A DNA stretch of 64,000 nucleotides from Echinicola pacifica DSM 19836. GTDB lineage: Bacteria; Bacteroidota; Bacteroidia; Cytophagales; Cyclobacteriaceae. The position numbers and the translations under genes are program-made. The notes below the pieces were generated by a model. The model had not been told where the DNA came from. It saw nothing but the letters and a program-made list of their open reading frames with translations, and did not search any database. This document shows positions 1-8,362 of the stretch, one piece after another. The stretch lies in NCBI RefSeq assembly GCF_000373245.1, contig NZ_KB890738.1, positions 501,713 to 565,712 of the forward strand, in the 5' to 3' direction. Every line of letters begins with the position of its first letter. Positions within the stretch are counted from its first letter, which is position 1.

Positions 1-1
1 C

Positions 2-397
2 AGTGTGAGTTGTGCTTCAGCGGGGCTAATCTCCCTTAGAGTCGGAACTTTGCGAGTGGCAAAGCTATCTTTAGGGATTTCCATGCTTTGCTGCTTAGCC
101 TCTCCAGCGGCATTTTTACTTCCTTCGGCCCCTCTATTTTTGTTGTTTATGATGGTCTGGGGAGCGGTTGTTGTTTCGGACTCCCCCTTATTTTCCACCT
201 CTTTGGCCAAAAACAGTCCTCCCGAAATCATCGGCAGTGCCCTCACGGTGGTCAATGGACTTGGCTATGCGCTCACCATCATTAGCCTTCAGGGAAGCGC
301 CTGGCTGATGACTATTATACCCGAGCAATATGCTTTATTTGGCTTAGGATTAGGCCCATTATTAGGCCTATGGTCATTGGCCAAAATAGGTAGATAG
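2..397 (+). CDS. MFS transporter, C-terminal part (partial)
   Basis: This is the last 131 codons of a membrane transporter whose beginning lies before the window; the frame is open to the left edge, so the GTG at 5 is not taken as a start. The visible part holds about four hydrophobic segments (roughly LSLGISMLCCLASPAAFLL, LFLLFMMVWGAVVV, a stretch around GSALTVVNGLGYALTIISL, and YALFGLGLGPLLGLW). The block SDSPLFSTSLAKNSPPE followed by GSALT resembles the conserved loop and helix 10-11 region of major facilitator proteins in Bacteroidota. The substrate cannot be told from this fragment. It ends with a basic tail (KIGR). No terminator is visible after it. Confidence 0.7.
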   Translation, partial: SVSCASAGLISLRVGTLRVAKLSLGISMLCCLASPAAFLLPSAPLFLLFMMVWGAVVVSDSPLFSTSLAKNSPPEIIGSALTVVNGLGYALTIISLQGSAWLMTIIPEQYALFGLGLGPLLGLWSLAKIGR

Positions 398-857
398 ACC
401 TAGCGATAAGTAATAACAATTTGGTAATACCGCAGTCTGCCCTACAATTTTTTACTTGTATTTTTCATTTTCTGTTATACCAACCTTTTTTACATAATTT
501 GCAATAATCGAACGTAAAACTTGCATTATAATTACCAAAATTTGGTTTCATATAACATTATTAGCTGAAACTTTACCAAAATTAATTGTTTAAAGCACAA
601 TAAATCTTAAACATTGTTAAAAAATTTATTGATGTTCTTTAGATTACTTTAAAAATTTTTTTACATTACTGGAGAATTAAGTTAAAGATTAGGTAAACAT
701 TGAGTAAAAAGAGTCAAATATCCTTAACAGATTAAACCCAGAGAAGTAAGTAAAAATCACCCAAAAAATCCAAGAATTTTAGCATCGGTTCATCATCCAT
801 ACGGGCATGATGAAATAAAGTAGTTTAATGTTTAAAATATTACCATAACCCTATTTT
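398..857. other. AT-rich intergenic region upstream of the first susC
   Basis: No gene is seen here. The stretch is strongly AT-rich. It holds a perfect inverted repeat ACCAAAATTTGGT at 534-546 and a sequence TAGGTAAAC at 690-698, which is also found upstream of the tandem susC genes further on in the same orientation relative to the gene. No TTTG/TAnnTTTG promoter is recognisable close to the start codon at 858. Confidence 0.5.
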
Positions 858-3800
858 ATGAACTCGAAAATTTTACAATTCGTCAAGCCAGCCGCCTTAG
901 CGGTTGTTTTTGGGAGCTGCCTACAGACATTCACTGTAGTAAATGCTCTCGGAGCAGAGGCGCCAAGGGCCCTGAGTCCCGCTTTGGTAGTTCAAGCGCC
1001 AGTGACCATCACCGGAGTGGTCTCCAATAATGAAGATGGCATTCCTTTGCCAGGAGTGAGTGTGACCATCGTTGGCTCTGCCAAAGGCACCATCACCGAT
1101 CTAGACGGTAACTACTCGATCAATGTAGAACCCGGACAATCCCTTAAATTCTCTTACCTAGGCTTCACCGAGCATATCGTCAAAGTAGAAAGCCAAACAG
1201 TCATTGACGTAAGCTTGTCTGAAGATGTGGAGCAGCTCAATGAAGTTGTGGTAACGGCATTTGGTTTGGAAAAGGAGAAAAAATCCCTAGGATATGCCGT
1301 TCAGAATGTGGATGGTGAGGACATCGCCGCTGTAAAGGCCTCCTCTAGTGCCATCTCCAACCTTAAAGGTCGAGTGGCCGGGGTAAATATTACAGAATCC
1401 GGATCAGGTCCAGGAGCCGGCGTGCGGGTAATCATTAGAGGTAATAACTCCCTTACCCAAAGCAACCAACCACTGTATGTAGTGGATGGAATTCCAATGG
1501 ATAATACCAGCCTTAACGAAGGTGGTGGAGTCTATAGCAGTGGCAACTCAGGATCTGGTATCTCTGATTTGAACCCTGATGATATAGAATCCATGACCGT
1601 GCTAAAAGGTCCAAATGCTGCCGCACTGTACGGTTCCCGTGCCGCCAATGGTGTTATCATGATTACCACCAAAAAAGGTAACAACCGCAAAGGACTCGGA
1701 GTAACTTACTCCAGCAGTACCATGGTCTCTAACCCAATGCTGCTTCCAGAATTCCAAAATGAATATGGTCAAGGAAGCGGAGGTAGAACCCCTGCCACTA
1801 CTGAGGAACTACGAAGCAGTGGCTCCAGCTGGGGTGGCAAATTGGATGGAAGCGACCAATTATATTGGGATGGCTCCACTAAGCCTTACTCTCCACAGCC
1901 TGACAATGTGAAAGACTTCTTCGTATCCGGAGGAAACTATGTAAATACATTGGCACTAACCGGAGGAAACGAAAAGGTGACGGCCAGATTCTCTTATACC
2001 AATACCTATAATAAGGCCATGGTGGAGAATTCCTTCCTGAAGAGAAACAACTTTAACTTAAGAGCCACCGCCAAGCTATCCAGCAGACTTTCTATGGATG
2101 CTAAGGCCACTTATACTAACCAGTTTACCAGAAACCGTGTAACACAGGGTACTGAAGGACTATTGGCAGGTGTATATAATATGCCTCGTAATGCCATCCT
2201 GGATGACTTCAGAGACTATCAGGATGAGGAAACTGGAAACGTACGCAGTGTAACTGACAATTCTAGCAACCCTTACTGGACCCTATACCATGATAAGGCA
2301 GAAGATACGCGTAACCGTTTTATGGGATTTGCAAAAATCCAATACCAATTGACGGATTGGCTATCTGCACATGCCAGAGTAGGTACAGACTGGACAGACA
2401 TCCGCTCTGAGAGCGTTACCCAACCGGGTCACTGGTTCGTTCAGGATGGAGCCGTAGGATTTGCGAATAATAAAATCCAGGAAACTAACGCTGATTTCCT
2501 CTTGATGATCAACAAAAACATCACAGAGAAATTCCAGATTACTGGTAATATCGGTGGTAACCACCTGCACCAATTATCTCAAGCCATGAGTGTAACTGGC
2601 CAAAACCTAAGAATCCCTACTAAACCAACCATCGGAAGTGCGGATATCGTGAATTCGAGCGCAGGTGTACCCGTAACGCGAGTGACTAACTCCCTTTACG
2701 CTTCTGCTAGCTTAAATTACGGTGGCCTGGTGTACCTGGATATCACAGGCAGAAATGACTGGACCTCCACTTTGCCAAGCACCAACTGGTCTTATTTCTA
2801 CCCATCTGTCAGCTTAGCGGTGATGCTAGGAGAATTTATTGATCCAGGACAAAAAGTAATGGACCTACTTAAAATCAGAGGTAGCTGGGCCAGCGTAGGT
2901 AAGGATGCTTCCGCATGGAGACTTCAAAACAGCTATAACCTGAAAGACAAAATCAGCTCTTACTTAGGGATCACTACCCTGACTATTCCAAACACCTGGT
3001 ATGATCAAAACCTAAGCCCTGAATTCACCAATACGGTGGAAGTGGGTGCTGAAGCAAGCTTCTTCAAAAACAGACTTTATGTGGATATGGCCTATTACCA
3101 AATCCGCACCACTGATCTGATCGATATCGTAAGCACAGATAACCAAGCGGTGAATCCATTTGGCTATCCAAATGTACACACCAATGTGGGTGAGATCGAG
3201 AACAAAGGGTTTGAAGTAATGCTAGGTGGTAGCCCAATAAGAAAGGACGACTTCGGATGGGATGCTAATATCAACTTCTCTCATAATAAAAACGAGCTAA
3301 CTGAATTCCTTCCGGATGTGGTATCACGTCAGTGGAATGTGAATAATAGCGGGTCTGTGGATACCAGAGCAGTAGTAGGTGGCGGATACGGAGAAATCTG
3401 GGCTACAGAAGTGATGACTAACCCAGAGACTGGTGACTGGATACTGACTGCTGATGGCAGACCACAGAGTTCTGGTCAGCGAGTAAAAGCCGGAAGCTTC
3501 CAGCCTGACTTCTTATTAGGCTTCAACAACTCCTTCCGATATAAGGATTTCAGCTTAAAGTTTTTAATTGACGGCCGATTTGGTGGTCAGATGTACACTG
3601 GTACCCAATCTGCCATGGATGGTGCCGGGATCAGCCCAAAAACACTTGAGTACAGAGAAGGTGGAATCGTGGTGGATGGCGTAATCGCCAATGCTGACGG
3701 TACTTATACCGCCAATACCAACACGATCACTGCCCAACAATACTGGGGAGCGCTTAGCGGTATCGGGTCAAACTATATCGTGGATCAGACCAATGTAAGA

Positions 3801-4034
3801 TTGAGAGAATTGTCATTGACTTACAATCTCCCAAGCAGCCTATTGGGTAATTCAGTACTTAGATCTGCTTCTGTAAGCTTTATCGGAAGAAACTTATTCT
3901 TCTTCTACAAAGCATTTGATGGAGGATTTGATCCTGAGGCGAATTTGGGAACAAGCAATGCTGGACAAGGTTACTTGTACTACTCCATGCCTACAGCCCG
4001 TTCTCTTGGTTTTAGCCTGAATGTGAAGTTTTAA
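858..4034 (+). CDS. SusC/RagA family TonB-linked outer membrane protein
   Basis: Outer-membrane TonB-dependent transporter of 1058 residues, the channel half of a SusC/SusD pair. A signal peptide covers about residues 1-33. A carboxypeptidase-like regulatory domain follows (about 50-120, with LPGVSVTIVGSAKGTITDLDG). A TonB-box-like stretch NEVVVTAFG lies at 128-136. The plug (about 145-275) has PLYVVDGIPMD and the family signature LYGSRAANGVIMITTKKG, and the rest is the barrel ending in LNVKF with the usual terminal Phe. SusC proteins import oligosaccharides or peptides captured by the SusD lipoprotein, which is encoded 21 bases downstream. No regulator or hydrolase sits in the same operon, so the substrate is unknown. 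It is only distantly like the two tandem SusC proteins near 26-35 kb. Confidence 0.96.
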   Translation: MNSKILQFVKPAALAVVFGSCLQTFTVVNALGAEAPRALSPALVVQAPVTITGVVSNNEDGIPLPGVSVTIVGSAKGTITDLDGNYSINVEPGQSLKFSYLGFTEHIVKVESQTVIDVSLSEDVEQLNEVVVTAFGLEKEKKSLGYAVQNVDGEDIAAVKASSSAISNLKGRVAGVNITESGSGPGAGVRVIIRGNNSLTQSNQPLYVVDGIPMDNTSLNEGGGVYSSGNSGSGISDLNPDDIESMTVLKGPNAAALYGSRAANGVIMITTKKGNNRKGLGVTYSSSTMVSNPMLLPEFQNEYGQGSGGRTPATTEELRSSGSSWGGKLDGSDQLYWDGSTKPYSPQPDNVKDFFVSGGNYVNTLALTGGNEKVTARFSYTNTYNKAMVENSFLKRNNFNLRATAKLSSRLSMDAKATYTNQFTRNRVTQGTEGLLAGVYNMPRNAILDDFRDYQDEETGNVRSVTDNSSNPYWTLYHDKAEDTRNRFMGFAKIQYQLTDWLSAHARVGTDWTDIRSESVTQPGHWFVQDGAVGFANNKIQETNADFLLMINKNITEKFQITGNIGGNHLHQLSQAMSVTGQNLRIPTKPTIGSADIVNSSAGVPVTRVTNSLYASASLNYGGLVYLDITGRNDWTSTLPSTNWSYFYPSVSLAVMLGEFIDPGQKVMDLLKIRGSWASVGKDASAWRLQNSYNLKDKISSYLGITTLTIPNTWYDQNLSPEFTNTVEVGAEASFFKNRLYVDMAYYQIRTTDLIDIVSTDNQAVNPFGYPNVHTNVGEIENKGFEVMLGGSPIRKDDFGWDANINFSHNKNELTEFLPDVVSRQWNVNNSGSVDTRAVVGGGYGEIWATEVMTNPETGDWILTADGRPQSSGQRVKAGSFQPDFLLGFNNSFRYKDFSLKFLIDGRFGGQMYTGTQSAMDGAGISPKTLEYREGGIVVDGVIANADGTYTANTNTITAQQYWGALSGIGSNYIVDQTNVRLRELSLTYNLPSSLLGNSVLRSASVSFIGRNLFFFYKAFDGGFDPEANLGTSNAGQGYLYYSMPTARSLGFSLNVKF

Positions 4035-4055
4035 ACCGCCTTAATTAGACAAACC

Positions 4056-5756
4056 ATGAAAATATTTCATAAAACTATACTTGGACTCAGCACCTTGGCA
4101 GTATTAGGATCCTGCACGGGTGATTTTGAGGAGATCAATACCAATCCAAACCTTATCGGTGAGGAAGATGCCAGCGCCAAATACTTCTTGACGCAGATGA
4201 TGATTAGTCCGTATATCCCGGCTCGATATGCCTACTGGAGAGCGAATATCATCCATGCTGATCGCTATGCAGGTCATATCACCTTTGGACATAATGTCTC
4301 CTGGTGGAGTGATGACCTCTCTTATAAGTATGATGCAGCCTATACTGATGCCACTTGGGATCACTATAATGGACAGCTGTCCACTATCAAGCAACTTCTG
4401 GACTTCACCCAGCCAGGTGGAGCATTTGAGAATGAGCTGACCTATTCGGTAGTACAGATCATCAAAAGCCATTATTACCAGTTATTCACCGATACTTTTG
4501 GGATGATTCCTTATAGCGACCTATACAAGGAAGATATCAACTTACCAAAATTCGATACTCAGAAGGAGATCTATCAGGGGATCATTGCTGATCTAGATGC
4601 CGCAATGGCGACCATCGGTGACAATACTTCCACTGGAGATGCTTTGGAGGATTTGGGAGATAATGATGTAATCTATGGTGGCGACTTACAGAAATGGAAG
4701 CGTTTTGCCAATACCTTGAAGCTCAAGATCGGGCTCCGTGCCCAAGGTGCTGAGGGAGACGACTTCAGCCAGCAAGTCATCAATGAAGCCATGGCGGCTC
4801 CACTTCTTGCCGAAGGCGAAAGCGCCCTTATCCCTAAAGACCTGGAAATCAACCAGTGGGATTATTCCACCTACGGTGACGTATGGTATAATTTCGGTGG
4901 CGGATCTGACTGGACTGTTAGTAGAGAACTGGTAAATTATCTTAGAGATAATAATGATCCACGTTTGGAGAAATACACTAAGCCATCGCAGGGAGGTACC
5001 TTTACCTTATTCAGACCCGCTCAGGCTGAAGATCCAGAAGGATACCAACTGTTCCCTAAGAGAACGGCCTTCCTAAAAAGCATCTTTGACGAGGCTGGAG
5101 CGGAATATACCTGGCTAGACAATGGAAGTGAAGTAATAGTGACCATGCCAGAGGAAACCAATAATATTGGCCAGCCGGTAAGGTTAAGTTCTGAAATGAA
5201 GCCTTTGGTACAATTTGGATTCTTTAGCAGACCAAGTGAATTGGTGATTGCGCAGAAAAATTCCGGAGATGCCGCCACACCGGAAACGGTGATTTTATCT
5301 TCAGAATCTTTGTTTATGCAAGCAGAAGCAATCCTGAAGGGGTACGGCACTGGAAATGCACAAGCACTTTATCAGGCGGGGATCAGCGAAGCAATGAAGC
5401 TTTGGGGAGTGGATGATGCCAGCATCAGCACTTACCTTTCCTCTGAGGATATGGCCTTGCTCAATGGGACTTCCGAAGAGAATCTAGAAAAAATAGCGAT
5501 TCAGCGATGGATTGCTCATTATACTGATGGCTATGAGGCTTGGTCTATCGTGCGAGACACGGGATATCCAGCATCATTGGCAGCAGGTGTAACTGACTAT
5601 GACCTATATGGTCCTGGTACCATCGCCGCGGGTGCTTACCCTCAGCGAATGAGATACGGTAGTGGAGTACAAACTTCTAATCCTGACAATTATAACCAGG
5701 CAACCAGCACCCAAGGTGCCGATTTGCAAGAAACCAAATTATGGTGGTCAAAATAA
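4056..5756 (+). CDS. SusD/RagB-like nutrient-binding outer membrane lipoprotein
   Basis: Partner lipoprotein of the preceding SusC, 566 residues, probably lidding the transporter on the cell surface. The first 20 residues form a lipoprotein signal with lipobox LGSC (Cys20). The mature start DFEEINTNPN and the helices that follow (KYFLTQMMISPYIPARYAYW) match the SusD-like group found in Pfam SusD-like_2 rather than the classic SusD fold order seen in the 24-32 kb pairs. A C-terminal TPR-like block contains ESLFMQAEAILKGYG and WIAHYTDGYEAWSIVRDTGYP, the latter typical of this subgroup. The gene is the second and last of its operon: a strong terminator starts 24 bases after the stop. Substrate unknown. 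Confidence 0.93.
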   Translation: MKIFHKTILGLSTLAVLGSCTGDFEEINTNPNLIGEEDASAKYFLTQMMISPYIPARYAYWRANIIHADRYAGHITFGHNVSWWSDDLSYKYDAAYTDATWDHYNGQLSTIKQLLDFTQPGGAFENELTYSVVQIIKSHYYQLFTDTFGMIPYSDLYKEDINLPKFDTQKEIYQGIIADLDAAMATIGDNTSTGDALEDLGDNDVIYGGDLQKWKRFANTLKLKIGLRAQGAEGDDFSQQVINEAMAAPLLAEGESALIPKDLEINQWDYSTYGDVWYNFGGGSDWTVSRELVNYLRDNNDPRLEKYTKPSQGGTFTLFRPAQAEDPEGYQLFPKRTAFLKSIFDEAGAEYTWLDNGSEVIVTMPEETNNIGQPVRLSSEMKPLVQFGFFSRPSELVIAQKNSGDAATPETVILSSESLFMQAEAILKGYGTGNAQALYQAGISEAMKLWGVDDASISTYLSSEDMALLNGTSEENLEKIAIQRWIAHYTDGYEAWSIVRDTGYPASLAAGVTDYDLYGPGTIAAGAYPQRMRYGSGVQTSNPDNYNQATSTQGADLQETKLWWSK

Positions 5757-5779
5757 ATAGGGTTTAGTTGATAGATAAA

Positions 5780-5809
5780 AAGCTGCTTCTTCAGGAAGCA
5801 GCTTTTTTT
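5780..5809 (+). terminator. Intrinsic terminator of the first susCD operon
   Basis: A perfect 10-bp stem (AAGCTGCTTC at 5780-5789, GAAGCAGCTT at 5795-5804) with a 5-base loop is followed directly by a run of T on the plus strand. It closes the susC/susD transcription unit. Confidence 0.9.
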
Positions 5810-5864
5810 ATGCCTATATATCAGCGAAATCTAACCAAAAACCCCTTATATATATTGCTAATCC

Positions 5865-6866
5865 TTATCGGCTAGGCTTATACCCTGAGTTCATAAAGAT
5901 CTTCTTTGCATCCCTCTCCCGCATCAAATCTACCAAATCGACCCCCTGCTTTTCTGCATAAGCATCCACAATATTCCATCCTATCCATCTGCCCACTCGT
6001 CCTGGAGCATCCGGGCTGATGGCATCGGTGAAAGGAGCCTCCCCGGTATATTTCCGGATCTCAAACGGATTGGTCTCATAGATAATCTCCGCTTCAATAA
6101 AGTGCTCCCAAATAAACTCCTCATTGGCGTAGCAGGCGGCAAGTTCCTCAGGTGTATATCCAATCACTAACTCCTCCGAAGTACAAGGCATCATGGCCTT
6201 GGTAAAGTGATATGCCTTTCCGTAAAACACCATCTCAGCCAGCAATGAATTGTCTGACAGGTCACTTTCTATATAAGCCGAGCTGATAGCCATCAGAATC
6301 ATAGGCACCAGATGCTCACGATTATAGCGATCTGTCATATACTGTGGTACTTCGGGAGGCTGAAATTTATGATCCGAGGGAAGGAAATAATCCAAACCTA
6401 TCACAATCATCTCCTTGTCAATATATAAATCAGAGGTAAAACCACTTACAAAAGTATATATCTTGGGAACTTCAAATTCAGGGTAATAGTATTTGATATG
6501 CTTAAAAGCCAATTCTAAATCCGTCAAAATATCATCGATCTGGCCATATTCCTTAGTCACCTCATTATATAATTCCTGCATTAAACTGTCCTGAGGAATG
6601 GCCGTGAGGTTGCTGATGAGCGCTTCCCTGCTGGGATATAAGTCCTCTTGAAGGTATTTTTTAGTAAAATAGGGGTACTCCTCCAGCCAAAAAGCAATAT
6701 CCCCTTCACCTTTGGCTTCAAACAGTCGGTTTTCCATTCGCTGCACCTGGAGCTCGATAGGTATATACGCTACCTCCTCCGCAGGATGGCATTTTTCTTC
6801 TTTTTTTTGGCAAGCCAAAAAGATTAAAGGTAATAAGAGATGAAATATCGCCGTTTTTTTTAGCAT
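5865..6866 (-). CDS. gldB: Gliding motility-associated lipoprotein GldB
   Basis: A 333-residue protein matching the GldB family: IPIELQVQRMENRLFEAKG, a block around YYPEFEVPKIYTFVSGF, DLYIDKEMIVIGLDYFL and the C-terminal PGRVGRWIGWNIVDAY. In Flavobacterium johnsoniae GldB is a lipoprotein needed for gliding and linked to type 9 secretion; orthologues are also kept in non-gliding relatives. The reading frame is open up to 6941, but the start at 6866 (MLKKTAIFHLLL) is chosen because it gives a clean lipoprotein signal with Cys19 (FLAC); the 25 residues before it do not look like signal or domain sequence. It is divergent from the fasciclin gene. No other gld gene is in the window, so whether this strain glides cannot be said. 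Confidence 0.88.
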   Translation of the reverse strand: MLKKTAIFHLLLPLIFLACQKKEEKCHPAEEVAYIPIELQVQRMENRLFEAKGEGDIAFWLEEYPYFTKKYLQEDLYPSREALISNLTAIPQDSLMQELYNEVTKEYGQIDDILTDLELAFKHIKYYYPEFEVPKIYTFVSGFTSDLYIDKEMIVIGLDYFLPSDHKFQPPEVPQYMTDRYNREHLVPMILMAISSAYIESDLSDNSLLAEMVFYGKAYHFTKAMMPCTSEELVIGYTPEELAACYANEEFIWEHFIEAEIIYETNPFEIRKYTGEAPFTDAISPDAPGRVGRWIGWNIVDAYAEKQGVDLVDLMRERDAKKIFMNSGYKPSR

Positions 6867-6984
6867 AGCATGTAACTTTGTAAGGTCAGCACTGCTGACA
6901 ATAGCCTGATGGGAAGTTTGCTGTAAACTTAAGCACGGCAATTGCGCTTATGCAAACTATCATGGCTCAAATCATAAAAATATA

Positions 6985-8334
6985 ATGAAAACTATACGAC
7001 CTGCACTATACCACAGCCTAATGGCCCTCCTGATAGGATTCAGTTCTATAATGTTTTTTTCCTGTGGAACAGAAAGTCCAGCGCCGGAATACAAGCAATT
7101 AAGCATCAGCGGATTTATCAATCAAGACCCAAATTTCAAGGTATTCGCCGAGGGTATGAGACGTGCAGGATTAGAAGATAGCCTAGAGAACCAAGGACCC
7201 TTTACCCTTTTACTGTCATCTGACCAGGCTTTTGAGCAGCGGGGGATCCTAGCCGGGGAAGATCTCAGCCCTGAGGAATGGAGAAGAATTATCCTTTACC
7301 ACCTCAGCCCTGGAGACCAGAGCAGAGATAGCCTATCGGGCGCCGTGCAGCCTAGCTTGCTGTCGGGATATTATTGGCTGATCAATGAGGAGAATGGACG
7401 TCTGACGGTCAATGGGAAAGTAAATCTCATGTCAGCAGATTTGATATTGGCCAACGGCCGAATCCATATCCTGGATGGCCTGCTGGATCCACAAAGGCTA
7501 AATTTGGTATCAATGATGAAAAATGCTGGCTATACCACCCTGGCGGAAGGGATAGAAACCGCCGGCCTCTCTGGGCAATTAGCCGATTTTGAGAAAAACT
7601 TCACCATCCTCGCCCCCACCAATGAGGCTTTTCAGGCGTATTTTGACGCGCAGAAGATTAGCAAAACTGACTGGCTAGCGATCAGTGACCTGAGCAATCT
7701 CCTCAATTATATGATCCGGGACGGAGAATATTCCCAGGCGGATTTTAGCACAGGTTCCTTGCTGATGAATTCTAAGGACTCCTTATATATAAGTTCCTTT
7801 CAGGAAAATACCTGGATGAATGGAACCACCCAGATCAGCCGGGGAGATATCACAGGAGGCAATGGTCTCATTCATGAAATAGACCATGTATTAGCGGCTC
7901 CCCAACAGTCCCTCGCCACCTTGGTGTCGGAAGGAGGAGATGGCTCCGGCTATTCTGAGTTTAAGGCAGCACTCATTTACGCTGACCTGCTCAGCCTCCT
8001 GGAAGCGGAGGAAGTCTATACCGTATTTGCCCCAGATAATGCCGCTTTTTTGGCTTGGTATCAGGAATTAGAAGTCTCAGGATATTATGAAGTGGAAAAG
8101 GACCTGCTTCGTGAAACCTTGATGCATCATATTGCCTTAGGCAGAAAATTCACCACTGATTTTGATACCTTGACCGAATGGCGCAGCCTATTGCCGGGAT
8201 ACCCATTAGTACCCGCAGCAGATGGCGGCACGATCAATGGAATTATTCTGGATCCTAATTATCAAAATAAACTGGCCACCAATGGCCTTATCCACGGGAT
8301 CAAAGGCGTCCTGCCACTACAAATCCAAGAATAA
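6985..8334 (+). CDS. Fasciclin (FAS1) domain lipoprotein, three domains
   Basis: A 449-residue predicted lipoprotein (FFSC, Cys27) made of three FAS1-like repeats at about residues 40-165, 168-300 and 308-446. Each repeat shows the family pattern: a helix of the type FAEGMRRAGLEDSL or LAEGIETAGLSGQL, then FTLLLSSDQAF, FTILAPTNEAF or YTVFAPDNAAF, and a closing strand such as GRIHILDGLL, GLIHEIDHVL or GLIHGIKGVL. FAS1 domains act in adhesion or polysaccharide contact at the cell surface. The first repeat is the most diverged. In Bacteroidota such proteins often lie near SusC/SusD genes; here it follows gldB divergently and converges on the GH20 gene with only 28 bases between. Exact role unknown. 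Confidence 0.88.
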   Translation: MKTIRPALYHSLMALLIGFSSIMFFSCGTESPAPEYKQLSISGFINQDPNFKVFAEGMRRAGLEDSLENQGPFTLLLSSDQAFEQRGILAGEDLSPEEWRRIILYHLSPGDQSRDSLSGAVQPSLLSGYYWLINEENGRLTVNGKVNLMSADLILANGRIHILDGLLDPQRLNLVSMMKNAGYTTLAEGIETAGLSGQLADFEKNFTILAPTNEAFQAYFDAQKISKTDWLAISDLSNLLNYMIRDGEYSQADFSTGSLLMNSKDSLYISSFQENTWMNGTTQISRGDITGGNGLIHEIDHVLAAPQQSLATLVSEGGDGSGYSEFKAALIYADLLSLLEAEEVYTVFAPDNAAFLAWYQELEVSGYYEVEKDLLRETLMHHIALGRKFTTDFDTLTEWRSLLPGYPLVPAADGGTINGIILDPNYQNKLATNGLIHGIKGVLPLQIQE

Positions 8335-8362
8335 GACGATGATAGGTATCTCCTAACCCATC

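Noticed and set aside
858-960. Cysteine in the first SusC signal peptide (VVFGSC) as a lipobox
   Set aside because: Position -3 is Phe, SusC proteins are barrels rather than lipoproteins, and a normal signal cleavage site follows near residue 33.
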